Source: Mesorhizobium helmanticense
Lineage (GTDB): Bacteria; Pseudomonadota; Alphaproteobacteria; Rhizobiales; Rhizobiaceae
DNA length: 64,000 nucleotides
Direction of reading: 5' to 3'
Assembly (NCBI RefSeq): GCF_003034915.1
Contig: NZ_PZJX01000040.1
Location: forward strand, 122,862-186,861
In this document: positions 34,938 to 43,860 of the stretch, in pieces
How the letters are laid out: the number at the start of each line of letters is the position of its first letter
How positions within the stretch are numbered: the first letter of the stretch is position 1
The notes under the pieces: model-generated
Seen by the model: the letters and a program-made list of their open reading frames with translations, nothing else
Told to the model about the DNA's origin: nothing
The model's database searches: none
Made by a program: the position numbers and the translations under genes

Positions 34938-35645
34938 ATGGCAACTCCTCTTGTTGTCTCCGACGTCGCCAAGAGCTTCACCATGCATCTGCGCGACGGC
35001 ATCAGGCTGCCCGTTGTCGCCGGCGTCTCGTTCTCGATCCAGGCCGGAGAATGCGCGGTGCTCGGCGGTCCTTCCGGCGCCGGCAAGAGCTCGATCCTGA
35101 AGATGCTCTACGGCAACTATGCCGTCGACGAAGGACAGATCATCGTCCAGCATGATGACGGTCTCATCGATCTCGCGACAGCCAGTCCGCGCACGGTGCT
35201 TGCCGTGCGCCGGCAAACCATCGGCTATGTCAGCCAGTTCCTGCGCACCGTACCGCGCGTCTCGGCGCTTGATGTCGTCGCCGAGCCGCTGGTCGAGCGC
35301 GGCGAGGAACGCGAGATCGCGCGGGAGAAATCTCGTTCTCTGCTGGCTGAGCTCAACCTGCCGGAAAAGCTCTGGGCGCTGCCGCCGGCGACGTTTTCCG
35401 GCGGCGAGCAGCAGCGCGTCAACATCGCGCGCGGCTTCATCACCGAGCACCCGATCCTGCTGCTCGACGAGCCGACCGCATCGCTCGACGCCAGGAACCG
35501 CGACGTGGTGATTGCGCTGATCGCCGCCAAGAAGGCCGCGGGCGTCGCTTTGCTCGGCATCTTCCACGATCATGACGTGCGCGAGGCGGTGGCCGACCGC
35601 ATCATCGACGTGACCGCCTTCGCCGCCGGGAAAATCGCCGCATGA
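34938..35645 (+). CDS. phnL: PhnL, ABC-type ATPase for ribosyl-phosphonate synthesis
   Basis: A 235-residue ABC ATPase related to LolD/PhnK, with Walker A GGPSGAGKSS, signature FSGGEQQRVNIARGF and Walker B ILLLDEPTASLD. PhnL is required with PhnGHI for triphosphate intermediate formation. The ATG at 34938 lies 2 nt after the phnK stop; the GTG at 34932 overlapping that stop is an alternative. It ends in a 4-nt overlap with the acetyltransferase gene. Confidence 0.95.
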   Translation: MATPLVVSDVAKSFTMHLRDGIRLPVVAGVSFSIQAGECAVLGGPSGAGKSSILKMLYGNYAVDEGQIIVQHDDGLIDLATASPRTVLAVRRQTIGYVSQFLRTVPRVSALDVVAEPLVERGEEREIAREKSRSLLAELNLPEKLWALPPATFSGGEQQRVNIARGFITEHPILLLDEPTASLDARNRDVVIALIAAKKAAGVALLGIFHDHDVREAVADRIIDVTAFAAGKIAA

Positions 35646-36259
35646 GCAAGAAGCTGTCGGAAGCGCCGCTGGTCCATGAGACGGCGCAGGTCGAGAATTC
35701 GACGCTCGGCCGCTGGACCGAGATCGCCGACCGCAGCCGGGTTTCGGAAAGCACGCTCGGCGACTATTCCTACATGATGCAGGACTGCGCCGTCTGGTGC
35801 GCGACGATCGGCAAGTTTTCCAACATCGCCGCCAGCGTGCGCATCAACGCGACCAACCATCCAACCTGGCGGCCGACGCTGCACCATTTCACCTACCGCG
35901 CCTCGGACTACTGGGACGACGCCGAGCACGAGAGCGAGTTCTTTGCCCAACGACGCGCCAGGCGCGTCACCATCGGCCACGACACCTGGCTTGGCCATGG
36001 CTCGACCATCCTGCCCGGCGTCACCGTCGGCGATGGCGCCGCGGTCGGCGCCGGGGCTGTCGTGTCCAGGGATGTCGCCCCGTACACGATCGTCGGTGGC
36101 GTGCCGGCCAGACCGATCCGCGAGCGCTTCGACCGCCGCACGGCGGAACGCTATCAGGCGCTGGCTTGGTGGGACTGGGATCACGCCCGGCTGCGCGCCG
36201 CGCTCGACGATTTTCGCGCGCTGGAGGCGGAAGCCTTTCTGGAGAAATACGGCGGATAG
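35642..36259 (+). CDS. Phosphonate-cluster hexapeptide acetyltransferase
   Basis: A 205-residue left-handed beta-helix transferase of the chloramphenicol-acetyltransferase (xenobiotic) class. Hexapeptide repeats are visible in IGHDTWLGHGSTILPGVTVG and AAVGAGAVVSRDVAPYTIVG, and the catalytic His probably lies in NATNHPTWRP. Members found inside phn operons are annotated as phosphonate-metabolism transferases and may N-acetylate aminoalkylphosphonates, by analogy with PhnO. Its ATG overlaps the phnL stop. Confidence 0.88.
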   Translation: MSKKLSEAPLVHETAQVENSTLGRWTEIADRSRVSESTLGDYSYMMQDCAVWCATIGKFSNIAASVRINATNHPTWRPTLHHFTYRASDYWDDAEHESEFFAQRRARRVTIGHDTWLGHGSTILPGVTVGDGAAVGAGAVVSRDVAPYTIVGGVPARPIRERFDRRTAERYQALAWWDWDHARLRAALDDFRALEAEAFLEKYGG

Positions 36260-36346
36260 GTCATCACCACATTGTCACGGGCGGGCTCCCTTTCATATCC
36301 CTGACACATGACTCGGACAGGACGCGGTCTTTCCCTGGAGATCGCC

Positions 36347-37057
36347 ATGCTCGACAAGCCAAGATCCTCGCTCACCGGATTTTTCGAAGGCACCAACCCG
36401 ACCCCTCCGGTGCATCTCGGCAGGCGCTACGACACCTCAGGTAATTTTCTCAACGAGCCCGGCAACACCGTTGTCTGCCATCTCGTCAACGGCTCGCCGT
36501 CTGAGGCAGTGGTGGTCGAAGTGCGTGAGCGGATGCGCGCCATGCCCGATGCCGACCGGCTGGCCTTCACGCCGGTCTCCAGCCTGCACATGACCCTGTT
36601 CCAGGGCATCATCGAATACCGCCGCAGGCTTCCCTATTGGCCGGCGGATGTGCCGCTCGACACCAGCATCGACGACATGACCCGCCTCTATCAGGAACGC
36701 CTGAACGGCTTCGAAGGTCGCGATGCCTTCAAGGTCAAAGTGATCGATGTCGTGCCGACGGGCTTGACCGTTGCCGGCGCGAACGATGAGGACGTGCGTA
36801 TCATGCGCGAATGGCGCGATGCCTTGGCAGTGCCGTTCGGATACCGGCATCCCGACCACGATGCTTACGTCTTCCACATCACGTTCGCCTACCAGATCCG
36901 TCGCCTGGCGGACGAAAAAGCGTCCGAATGGCAGGATCTGTTCGACGATTGCCTCTCGCTGTTTGCCCGGCAGGCTCCGGTGATCGAGCTGCGGCCACCC
37001 GCCTTTTGCAGCTTCAGGGACATGGAGCATTTCGAGGAACTGCTGGTCCTCGGCTGA
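36347..37057 (+). CDS. 2H phosphoesterase-superfamily protein (DUF1868-like)
   Basis: A 236-residue protein with the two His-x-Thr motifs that define 2H phosphoesterases, HMT (residues 81-83) and HIT (177-179). The N-terminal YDTSGNFLNEPGNTVVCHL matches the DUF1868 family as I recall it. Such enzymes open cyclic phosphodiesters. The ATG at 36347 has GGAG 6 nt upstream and is preferred to the ATG at 36308. It lies between the C-P lyase genes and phnC on the same strand. A role in hydrolysing the ribosyl 1,2-cyclic phosphate made by PhnJ is inferred from context only. Confidence 0.75.
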   Translation: MLDKPRSSLTGFFEGTNPTPPVHLGRRYDTSGNFLNEPGNTVVCHLVNGSPSEAVVVEVRERMRAMPDADRLAFTPVSSLHMTLFQGIIEYRRRLPYWPADVPLDTSIDDMTRLYQERLNGFEGRDAFKVKVIDVVPTGLTVAGANDEDVRIMREWRDALAVPFGYRHPDHDAYVFHITFAYQIRRLADEKASEWQDLFDDCLSLFARQAPVIELRPPAFCSFRDMEHFEELLVLG

Positions 37058-37134
37058 TCCCTGCATGCCGCCCAGACGGCAGGGTCTGGGTCAACTCGCC
37101 TTCCCTCTCGACGCGCCTGTGGGCGGTAACAAAA

Positions 37135-37152
37135 CTGACATCAATCCGACAC
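37135..37152 (+). promoter_or_regulatory. Possible Pho box before phnC
   Basis: CTGACAT (37135-37141), CAAT and CCGACAC (37146-37152) form two imperfect 7-mers at 11-bp spacing, the layout of a PhoB binding site (consensus half-site CTGTCAT). It lies about 70 nt upstream of the phnC start. Phosphate-starvation control of phnCDE is well known in rhizobia. Confidence 0.45.
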
Positions 37153-37222
37153 CGCAGGTTCATGCCGTTGCGCTAGCGAGGGTTAACAGACCTTCAACCG
37201 CGATTGGACTGGAGCTTACCCC

Positions 37223-38089
37223 ATGTCAGCAACGCAAGAAATGTCAGCAACGCTCGAAATTCGCGGCGTCACGCGCCGGTTCGGCAAGAACACTGCCGTC
37301 AGCAATGTCGACATCTCGATCCCGCACGGACAGATGGTCGGCATCATCGGTCGCTCCGGCGCCGGCAAATCGACCCTTTTGCGCATGATCAACCGCCTCA
37401 TCGATCCGAGCCAAGGGTCGATTTTTTTTGACGGCGCCGAAGTTTCGCGGCTGCGCGGCTCGCCGCTCCGGCGCTGGCAGCGTGACTGCGCCATGATCTT
37501 TCAGCAGTTCAACCTGGTGCCGCGCCTCGACGTGCTGACCAATGTGCTGCTCGGCCGGCTCAATCATCGATCGACCCTTGTCAATCTGCTCGGCGTCTTC
37601 TCCCGCGAGGAACGGGCCGAGGCGATCGCGGCGCTCGAGCGCCTCGACATTGCCCGCACGGCGTTGCAGCCGGCCGGCACCTTGTCCGGCGGCCAGCAGC
37701 AGCGTGTCGCCATCGCCCGCGCCATGATGCAGCAGCCCAAGGTAATCCTCGCCGACGAGCCGATCGCCTCGCTCGACCCGCTCAACGCCAAGGTGGTGAT
37801 GGATTCGCTGCAGGATATCAATCTGCGCGAGGGCCTCACCGTCGTCACCAATCTGCACACGCTGGATACCGCGCGCACCTATTGCAACCGCATCATCGGC
37901 ATGGCCGCCGGCAAGGTCGTGTTCGACGGCCCGCCCGAAGACCTCAACCGCGAGGCCGTGCGCATGGTCTACGGCGCCGACAGCAATGGCGGCGAAATCT
38001 CCGAGGCCATCACCTCGACCAGTGTCACCATCAAGCCAAAAATCGCCGCATCCGCCGGACCGCTCGAGCCCGCATTTCCTGGCTACTAG
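37223..38089 (+). CDS. phnC: Phosphonate/phosphate ABC transporter ATP-binding protein
   Basis: A 288-residue ATPase with Walker A GRSGAGKST, signature LSGGQQQRVAIARAM, Walker B VILADEPIASLDP and the PhnC-type Q-loop FQQFNLVPRLDVL. It powers the PhnE1/PhnE2 permease. The ATG at 37223 has GGAG 8 nt upstream. A Ser/Thr/Pro-rich tail of about 30 residues extends beyond the usual PhnC end. Confidence 0.95.
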   Translation: MSATQEMSATLEIRGVTRRFGKNTAVSNVDISIPHGQMVGIIGRSGAGKSTLLRMINRLIDPSQGSIFFDGAEVSRLRGSPLRRWQRDCAMIFQQFNLVPRLDVLTNVLLGRLNHRSTLVNLLGVFSREERAEAIAALERLDIARTALQPAGTLSGGQQQRVAIARAMMQQPKVILADEPIASLDPLNAKVVMDSLQDINLREGLTVVTNLHTLDTARTYCNRIIGMAAGKVVFDGPPEDLNREAVRMVYGADSNGGEISEAITSTSVTIKPKIAASAGPLEPAFPGY

Positions 38090-38234
38090 CTCCATGATCC
38101 CAACCAGTGGATACCGGTATACGAAAAAGATCATGGACAGGCAAAAGAGCGCCTGGATCGCCAGCCCGCGTCAAGGGCGCTGTCAAAATTCGAACGCTGC
38201 CGGCGCGATGCCGGAACCAACAGGAGAGACGCGA

Positions 38235-39143
38235 ATGTTTAGAAAGATACTTCTCGGTGCCGTTTCCATCCTCGCCATGGCGATGGGCGCGGTCCAGGCA
38301 CAGGATCTGAAGGAGTTCCGCATCGGCATTCTGGGCGGCGAGAACGAAGCCGACCGTCTGCGCAACTACCAGTGCTTCGCCGACCACATCAAGGAAGTCC
38401 TCGGCGTCGAGAAGGTTTCGCTATTCCCGGCCGCCGACTACGACGGCGTCATCCAGGGCCTGCTCGGCGGCACGCTTGACTATGCCGAACTGGGCGCTTC
38501 CGCCTACGCCAAGGTTTATCTTGAAAACAAGGACGCGGTTGAACCGATCCTGACGACGGTCCAGACCGACGGTTCGACCGGCTACCATTCGGTCATGGTC
38601 GCCCGTGCGGATTCCGGCATCAAGACGCTCGCCGACATGAAGGGCAAGAAGCTCGGTTTCGCCGATCCGGATTCGACTTCGGGCTATCTGGTCCCGGTCA
38701 CTTCACTGCCCAAGGACATCGGCATGGATGTGAAAAGCTACTTCGCCTCGACCGGTTTCGGCGGCGGCCATGAACAGCTTGTCCTTGAAGTGCTGAAAGG
38801 CACCTTCGATGCCGGCACCACCTGGGCTTCCGGCGTCGGCGACTTCAAGGACGGCTACAGCTCGGGCAATCTGCGCAAGATGGTCGACAAGGGCGTCCTC
38901 AAGATGGACGATCTCGTCGAATTGTGGCAGTCACCGCTGATCCCGAACGGCCCGCTGGTAGTGCGTACGTCGATCGACGCCGGCGCCAAGCAGAAGATCA
39001 CCGATTTCCTGACCAATCTTCCGCAAACCGATCCGGCCTGTTTCTCGGCGGTACAAGGTGGCGATTACAAAGGCTATTCGCCGGTTACGCCGGCGTTCTA
39101 TCAGCCGATCATCGACGCCCGTAAGGCGAAGATCGGCTCGTAA
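38235..39143 (+). CDS. phnD: Phosphonate/phosphate-binding periplasmic protein
   Basis: A 302-residue solute-binding protein with signal peptide MFRKILLGAVSILAMAMGAV. The binding segments LGASAYAKVYLEN and DPDSTSGYLVPVT (with a Ser-Thr-Ser phosphonate-contacting loop) are typical of PhnD/PtxB-type proteins. AGGAGAG precedes the ATG at 38235. It is preceded by a 145-nt gap after phnC and followed by a stem-loop before phnE1. Confidence 0.95.
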   Translation: MFRKILLGAVSILAMAMGAVQAQDLKEFRIGILGGENEADRLRNYQCFADHIKEVLGVEKVSLFPAADYDGVIQGLLGGTLDYAELGASAYAKVYLENKDAVEPILTTVQTDGSTGYHSVMVARADSGIKTLADMKGKKLGFADPDSTSGYLVPVTSLPKDIGMDVKSYFASTGFGGGHEQLVLEVLKGTFDAGTTWASGVGDFKDGYSSGNLRKMVDKGVLKMDDLVELWQSPLIPNGPLVVRTSIDAGAKQKITDFLTNLPQTDPACFSAVQGGDYKGYSPVTPAFYQPIIDARKAKIGS

Positions 39144-39154
39144 GCAAACTGCCA

Positions 39155-39190
39155 CAACGCCGCCGGGGCCATGTGCCGCCGGCGGCGTTG
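39155..39190 (+). repeat. Stem-loop after phnD
   Basis: CAACGCCGCCGG (39155-39166) pairs perfectly with CCGGCGGCGTTG (39179-39190); the loop can pair further through GGC/GCC. It starts 11 nt after the phnD stop and lies 26 nt before phnE1. No T-tract follows, so stabilisation or partial attenuation is more likely than full termination. Confidence 0.65.
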
Positions 39191-39216
39191 CCGCATCAGG
39201 GGCCGGGGATCTATCG

Positions 39217-40191
39217 ATGAGTGCGACCGATGTTTACCGCGCGCCTGCGCTTTCACCGGAGGGAGCCACAGTCGAGCGGCACTGGCGCGACCTGACCGCC
39301 CGCCGGCGCCTTTACACGATCGGCGGCCTGGTTTTCCTGCTTCTTGCACTCTCCGGCTCGCTCTGGTTCGCCAACGAAACCAACGCCGGAAAGTTCTTCG
39401 ACCGCCTTCCCCACGTCGCCGATTTTTTCACCGAGTTGAAGCCGCGCGACTGGTTCGACCCGGTGCGCGCGCTGTTCGACTTGCCGTCCCCCTATGACGA
39501 TGGCAGCCTCAAATTCGACTACCCCGAAGGCCGGGTCTACCTGACCCAAAGCATCTACATTCCGGAGTATTTCCACCGGATGATCGAGACGCTGAACATT
39601 GCCCTGTTTTCGACGCTGGTGGGCTCCACATTCGGTTTCCTACTCTGCTTCCTGGCGGCAGGCAACATCACGACCAGCCGCTGGCTGCGTTTCACCACGC
39701 GCCGCTTCCTTGAAATTGTCCGCGCCTTTCCCGAAATCGTTATCGCCGGCTTCTTCCTGGCGATCTTCTCGCTTGGACCCATTCCGGCGATCCTCGCGGT
39801 CAGCATCCACACTGTCGGCGCACTCGGAAAAATGTTCTTCGAAGTGGTCGAGAATGCCGACATGAAGCCTGAAGAAGGCTTGCGGGCCGTCGGCGCCAAC
39901 TGGGTCGAACGGGTATGGTTCGGCATCGTACCCCAGGTCCTGCCCAACTTCATGAGCTATTTCCTGCTCCGCTTCGAGATCAATGTGCGCGCCTCGACCA
40001 TTCTCGGCGCCGTCGGCGCCGGCGGCATCGGCGAATCCCTGCGTCTTTCGATCGGCCAAGGCCATGAGGCCAAGACCATTGCCATCGTCTTTCTGCTGTT
40101 CTGCACGATTGTCGCCGTCGACCAGTTTTCGGCATGGCTGAGACACCGTCTTGTCGGCAGACAGGCGTTCGCATACGGGCGCGGAGAGTAA
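39217..40191 (+). CDS. phnE1: Phosphonate ABC transporter permease, first copy
   Basis: A 324-residue PhnE-type permease. One N-terminal span (LYTIGGLVFLLLALSGSLWF) is followed by a periplasmic segment of about 70 residues and a five-span transport domain containing the loop NADMKPEEGLRAVGANWVER and the PhnE signature STILGAVGAGGIGESL. The start is the ATG at 39217, after GGGG. It probably pairs with PhnE2 as a heterodimer. Its TAA is 4 nt before the phnE2 ATG. Confidence 0.93.
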   Translation: MSATDVYRAPALSPEGATVERHWRDLTARRRLYTIGGLVFLLLALSGSLWFANETNAGKFFDRLPHVADFFTELKPRDWFDPVRALFDLPSPYDDGSLKFDYPEGRVYLTQSIYIPEYFHRMIETLNIALFSTLVGSTFGFLLCFLAAGNITTSRWLRFTTRRFLEIVRAFPEIVIAGFFLAIFSLGPIPAILAVSIHTVGALGKMFFEVVENADMKPEEGLRAVGANWVERVWFGIVPQVLPNFMSYFLLRFEINVRASTILGAVGAGGIGESLRLSIGQGHEAKTIAIVFLLFCTIVAVDQFSAWLRHRLVGRQAFAYGRGE

Positions 40192-40195
40192 CGCA

Positions 40196-41743
40196 ATGAA
40201 CGCCGACGCCATCAACGACATCGCCGCTCGCCATCCGGATGCATTCCGGCCATCCCTGTGGAAGCGTTATGCCACCCCGATCGGCATCCTTCTCTGCATT
40301 CTCTACACCTTCTATTGCGCGTGGTTTTTCTCGGTCGGCGCCGTTCTCGAAAAAGCGAACTGGAACCTTGCCGGCGCCTATCTCGCTGACTGGGTATCCT
40401 ACGAAATCCGGCCCGACATCGAGTTCAAGGACAACCACCTGACGATCAACTACTCCCGCTTCTCCAAGCTGGGATCCAATCCAAACCCCGACTGGGTGAC
40501 CAAGCAGATGGCCGTGATCGAACGGCGGGTCGACGCAGCGCCAGCACCAGTGATCGCGACCAACAAGTCGTCGCAGGATTCGTTTATGGCGCCTGGTGCG
40601 CCAACCGCTGAGAACCCGGCCGCCCCGTCAGGCCAATCGGTTCCGGCTGCGTCTGAAATAGTGCGCGAAAACGCCGTCGTGGCGGCGACCGTCGCCCTTG
40701 GCAATGGGCAGATCGCCATCACGCCAAACCTTGTCACCGTGACACGCGGCGCCGAAAGCGTCACCTTCGACATCGCCAAGAACAGTTCTGTGACGCCGCG
40801 CACACCGCTGCCTGACTGGATCGAGCAACGCAGGCCAGGCTCGACAGCCTATGTCTCGTTCGGCTTTCTCGGTCGCGCCGAGGTGCAAAATGACGAAGTG
40901 ATCGCCTGGAGACGTTTTTTCGGCTGGGCCAATTTCGTGTTCGACACGAATTCGCCATTCTGGGGAAAGCCGATCAGTGAGGTCGCTTCACTGATCGTTT
41001 CCGGGGCACGCATCGACCCGTCACGGTCAAACGCAGCGCTCGCCTGGGACAACATCCTCAACAATGCCGAGTGGCAGCACGGCGACGTCTGGCTGAAACT
41101 CTTGCAAACCATCGTCATGGCTTTTGTCGGCACGGTTCTGGCCTCGATCGTCGCCTTTCCGCTCGCCTTCCTGGCTGCGCGCAACGTCACGCCGAGCCGG
41201 ATAGCCAATCAGGTAACAAAGCGCTTCTTCGATTTCCAGCGGTCTGTCGACATGCTGATCTGGGCGCTGTTCTTCACGCGCGGCTTCGGTCCGGGCCCGC
41301 TGGCCGGCATGTCGGCGATCTTCTTCACCGACACCGGAACCCTGGGCAAACTCTATTCCGAGGCGCTGGAAAACATCGACGACAAGCAGCGCGAGGGCAT
41401 CCGTTCGGTTGGCGCTGCGCCGGCAATGGTGCAGCGCTACGGCGTGCTGCCCCAGGTTCTGCCGGTATTCCTTAGCCAATCCCTATATTTCTGGGAATCG
41501 AACACGCGGTCAGCGACGATCATAGGCGCCGTCGGCGCCGGTGGCATCGGCCTGAAATTGTGGGAGGCCATGCGCACCAACACCAATTGGGCCAATGTGT
41601 TCTATATGGTTCTGCTGATCCTGGTCGTGGTTTTTGTCTTCGACAACATCTCTAGCTATCTCCGCCGCAAGCTGATGGGGGGCTCCCCAAACGGCAATGA
41701 CGAGCGGCGCGCTCACGTGCTGCCGGCAGCTCAGATCGCCTGA
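40196..41743 (+). CDS. phnE2: Phosphonate ABC transporter permease, second copy with large periplasmic insert
   Basis: A 515-residue PhnE-type permease, roughly twice the length of single-domain PhnE proteins. After the first membrane span (about residues 27-48) comes a hydrophilic stretch of about 250 residues including an Ala/Pro-rich linker (APGAPTAENPAAPSG), then the normal transport domain from about residue 298 with the signature SATIIGAVGAGGIGLKL. The inserted part is probably periplasmic, where it could contact PhnD. It is the last gene of phnCDE1E2 and converges with the epimerase gene 18 nt away. Confidence 0.92.
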   Translation: MNADAINDIAARHPDAFRPSLWKRYATPIGILLCILYTFYCAWFFSVGAVLEKANWNLAGAYLADWVSYEIRPDIEFKDNHLTINYSRFSKLGSNPNPDWVTKQMAVIERRVDAAPAPVIATNKSSQDSFMAPGAPTAENPAAPSGQSVPAASEIVRENAVVAATVALGNGQIAITPNLVTVTRGAESVTFDIAKNSSVTPRTPLPDWIEQRRPGSTAYVSFGFLGRAEVQNDEVIAWRRFFGWANFVFDTNSPFWGKPISEVASLIVSGARIDPSRSNAALAWDNILNNAEWQHGDVWLKLLQTIVMAFVGTVLASIVAFPLAFLAARNVTPSRIANQVTKRFFDFQRSVDMLIWALFFTRGFGPGPLAGMSAIFFTDTGTLGKLYSEALENIDDKQREGIRSVGAAPAMVQRYGVLPQVLPVFLSQSLYFWESNTRSATIIGAVGAGGIGLKLWEAMRTNTNWANVFYMVLLILVVVFVFDNISSYLRRKLMGGSPNGNDERRAHVLPAAQIA

Positions 41744-41761
41744 GAGGAAGCCTGCGCCGCC

Positions 41762-42616
41762 CTAGGCGCCTGCCTTCTTCCAGCCGTTCCTGATGTGCTT
41801 GTAGCCGTCGCGGTAGACAGCCTCCGGGCTTTCCGAAAAATCGCGCCACACCTTGGTGGCCGCTGCCAGATCCTTGAGCGAGCGTCCAAAGGCTTCGATC
41901 GTCAGCCAGTCATCATAGCCGCACTTGCGGATGACCGAAAACGTCTCTTGCCACGGAATATTGCCTCGGCCCGGCACACCGCGATCATTCTCTGAAATGT
42001 GGATGTGGACGATGTTTTTCCGGTTCCGCCTATAGGCGCCGATCGGATCGGCCTCCTCGATATTGGCGTGGAAGGTGTCGTACATCGCCTTGATGTGCGA
42101 CCGGTCAATGGCGTCGATATGCTCGGACAAATCGTCCATCGTATTGAACAGGTAGCATTCGAAGCGGTTGAGCGCCTCCAGCCCGATGGTGACGTCCCTC
42201 TTGCCGGCATGGTCGCCGATGGCGCGTTGCGAGGCGACCGAACGCTTTTTTTCCGCCGCTGTCGGCCCGCTGCCGGAGAAGGCGCCCAATGTCGAATGCA
42301 GCGGGCCGCTCAACGTGCTCGCGCCAAGCGCCTGAGCGCAGTCGATCGCCCATTTCATGTAGTCGATGCCGGCCTTGCGCGTTGAGCCATCGGCCGAGAT
42401 CAGGTTCATCGCCGGATCGCCCATGGCCGAAACGGCGGTGCGTTCCAGCCCGATGCGGTCAAGCAGCGCGCCGAGCTTTTTGTAATCGTCCGGCGTGCCG
42501 GAAAAGATCGGGATCTCGACGCCGTCGAAACCGGTCGCCTTGATGTCCCGGAGCAGCGGCTCGTGTTTCTTCGAAACGGTCGTTGTCCACAAGAGCATGC
42601 ACATGCCGATTTTCAT
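41762..42616 (-). CDS. TIM-barrel sugar epimerase, D-tagatose/D-psicose 3-epimerase-like
   Basis: A 284-residue xylose-isomerase-like barrel. Likely metal and catalytic residues are Glu in GLEALNRFECYLFN, Asp in KAMYDTFHANIEE, His in VHIHISENDRG and Glu in WLTIEAFGR. The segment HISENDRGVPGRGNIPWQE closely matches ketose 3-epimerases. The start is the ATG at 42616, after GGGAGGGGG. It is the distal gene of a three-gene minus-strand operon (isomerase, Gfo/Idh, epimerase) driven from the promoter near 45170. Confidence 0.87.
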   Translation of the reverse strand: MKIGMCMLLWTTTVSKKHEPLLRDIKATGFDGVEIPIFSGTPDDYKKLGALLDRIGLERTAVSAMGDPAMNLISADGSTRKAGIDYMKWAIDCAQALGASTLSGPLHSTLGAFSGSGPTAAEKKRSVASQRAIGDHAGKRDVTIGLEALNRFECYLFNTMDDLSEHIDAIDRSHIKAMYDTFHANIEEADPIGAYRRNRKNIVHIHISENDRGVPGRGNIPWQETFSVIRKCGYDDWLTIEAFGRSLKDLAAATKVWRDFSESPEAVYRDGYKHIRNGWKKAGA

Positions 42617-42648
42617 CGACGCCCCCTCCCCCTGAGTTCTCGGTTGTT

Positions 42649-43836
42649 TTAGAGCTTCGTCCACGCCCCATTCTTCTTCGACGACTTCACGCAGGCCTCG
42701 ATGAAGGCCATGCCTTCGACGCCATCTTCGATGGTCGGGAAGACGACATCCTTTGCCGGCTTGCCACCCTTCCTGCGCGCCGCGCGGATGGCGCGGGCCG
42801 CCTCCTGGTAGATGTTGGCGAAGCCTTCGAGATAGCCTTCCGGATGGCCTGACGGCACGCGGCTGACACGCCCCGCGACCGGCAGCGCGCCGGCGCCATT
42901 TCGGGTGAGCAATTGCTTCGGCTGGCCGAACGGTGTGTACCAGAGATAGTTTGGGTCGGCCTGCACCCATTCCAGCCCGCCCTTCGTACCGTAGATGCGC
43001 AATTTCAGCCCGTTCTCGTGGCCGGGCGCCACCTGGCTCGCCCACAACATGCCCTTGGCCGGATGCGTCTTGCCGACGGGTTTGAAGCGCAGCATCACAT
43101 TGACATTGTCGTCGAGCTGTCGCCCCGGCACGAAGGCATCGAGATCGGCCGACAGCGCGTCAAGCTCCAGCCCGGAGACGAAACGCGCCAGATTGTAGGC
43201 ATGCGTGCCGATGTCGCCTAGCGCGCCACCCGCACCGGCCTGCTTGGGATCGGAGCGCCAGGACGCCTGCTTCTGCCCCGTCGCCGCTAGGTCCTCGGTC
43301 AGCCAGTCCTGCGGATATTCCGACTGCACGATGCGGATGTCGCCGAGGACACCCTTGGCCACCATCTCGCGCGCCTGCCGCACCATTGGATAGGCGGTGT
43401 AATTGTGGGTGAGCACGAACACCTTGCCGGTCTTCTCGACCAAGGCGGCAAGCTTCTTTGCTTCCGCCAGCGTGGTGGCCAGCGGCTTGTCGCAGATGAC
43501 ATGGATGCCGGCTTCGAGAAAGGCCTTCGCCGCCGGCACATGCACATTGTTGGGCGTGACGATGGCCACCGCCTCAATGCCGTCCGGCCGCTTGGCCTCG
43601 GCCTTGGCCATTTCGGCGAAGGAGCCATAGCTACGCGCCGGGTCGAGCCCGAGTTCGGCGGCCGATGCCTTGGCACGCGCCGGATCCGACGACAGCGCGC
43701 CGGCGACCAGCACGAAATCATTGTCCATGCGCGCCGCGATCCGGTGCACGGCACCGATGAAGGCGCCCTGCCCACCGCCGACCATGCCATAGCGGATCGG
43801 GCCGCCTCCCGTTTCCGACTTCGATGCGCCGACCAT
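42649..43836 (-). CDS. Gfo/Idh/MocA-family oxidoreductase
   Basis: A 395-residue NAD(P)-dependent dehydrogenase. Rossmann motif GMVGGGQGAFIGAVHR, catalytic-Lys motif CDKPLATT (DKP in place of the usual EKP) and GALGDIGTHAYNLA with the conserved Asp and His are present. Its family pairs with TIM-barrel isomerases to oxidise and rearrange sugars. GAGGGAG precedes the ATG at 43836. It differs clearly from the Gfo/Idh enzyme at 2442-3584, so the two loci are not simple duplicates. Confidence 0.9.
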   Translation of the reverse strand: MVGASKSETGGGPIRYGMVGGGQGAFIGAVHRIAARMDNDFVLVAGALSSDPARAKASAAELGLDPARSYGSFAEMAKAEAKRPDGIEAVAIVTPNNVHVPAAKAFLEAGIHVICDKPLATTLAEAKKLAALVEKTGKVFVLTHNYTAYPMVRQAREMVAKGVLGDIRIVQSEYPQDWLTEDLAATGQKQASWRSDPKQAGAGGALGDIGTHAYNLARFVSGLELDALSADLDAFVPGRQLDDNVNVMLRFKPVGKTHPAKGMLWASQVAPGHENGLKLRIYGTKGGLEWVQADPNYLWYTPFGQPKQLLTRNGAGALPVAGRVSRVPSGHPEGYLEGFANIYQEAARAIRAARRKGGKPAKDVVFPTIEDGVEGMAFIEACVKSSKKNGAWTKL

Positions 43837-43860
43837 GATTTTTCTCCCTCGTGTCTGAGA

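Noticed and set aside
41762..43045. A 427-codon frame seeming to extend the epimerase upstream
   Set aside because: The upstream part lies inside the Gfo/Idh gene in another frame; a strong ribosome binding site precedes the ATG at 42616.
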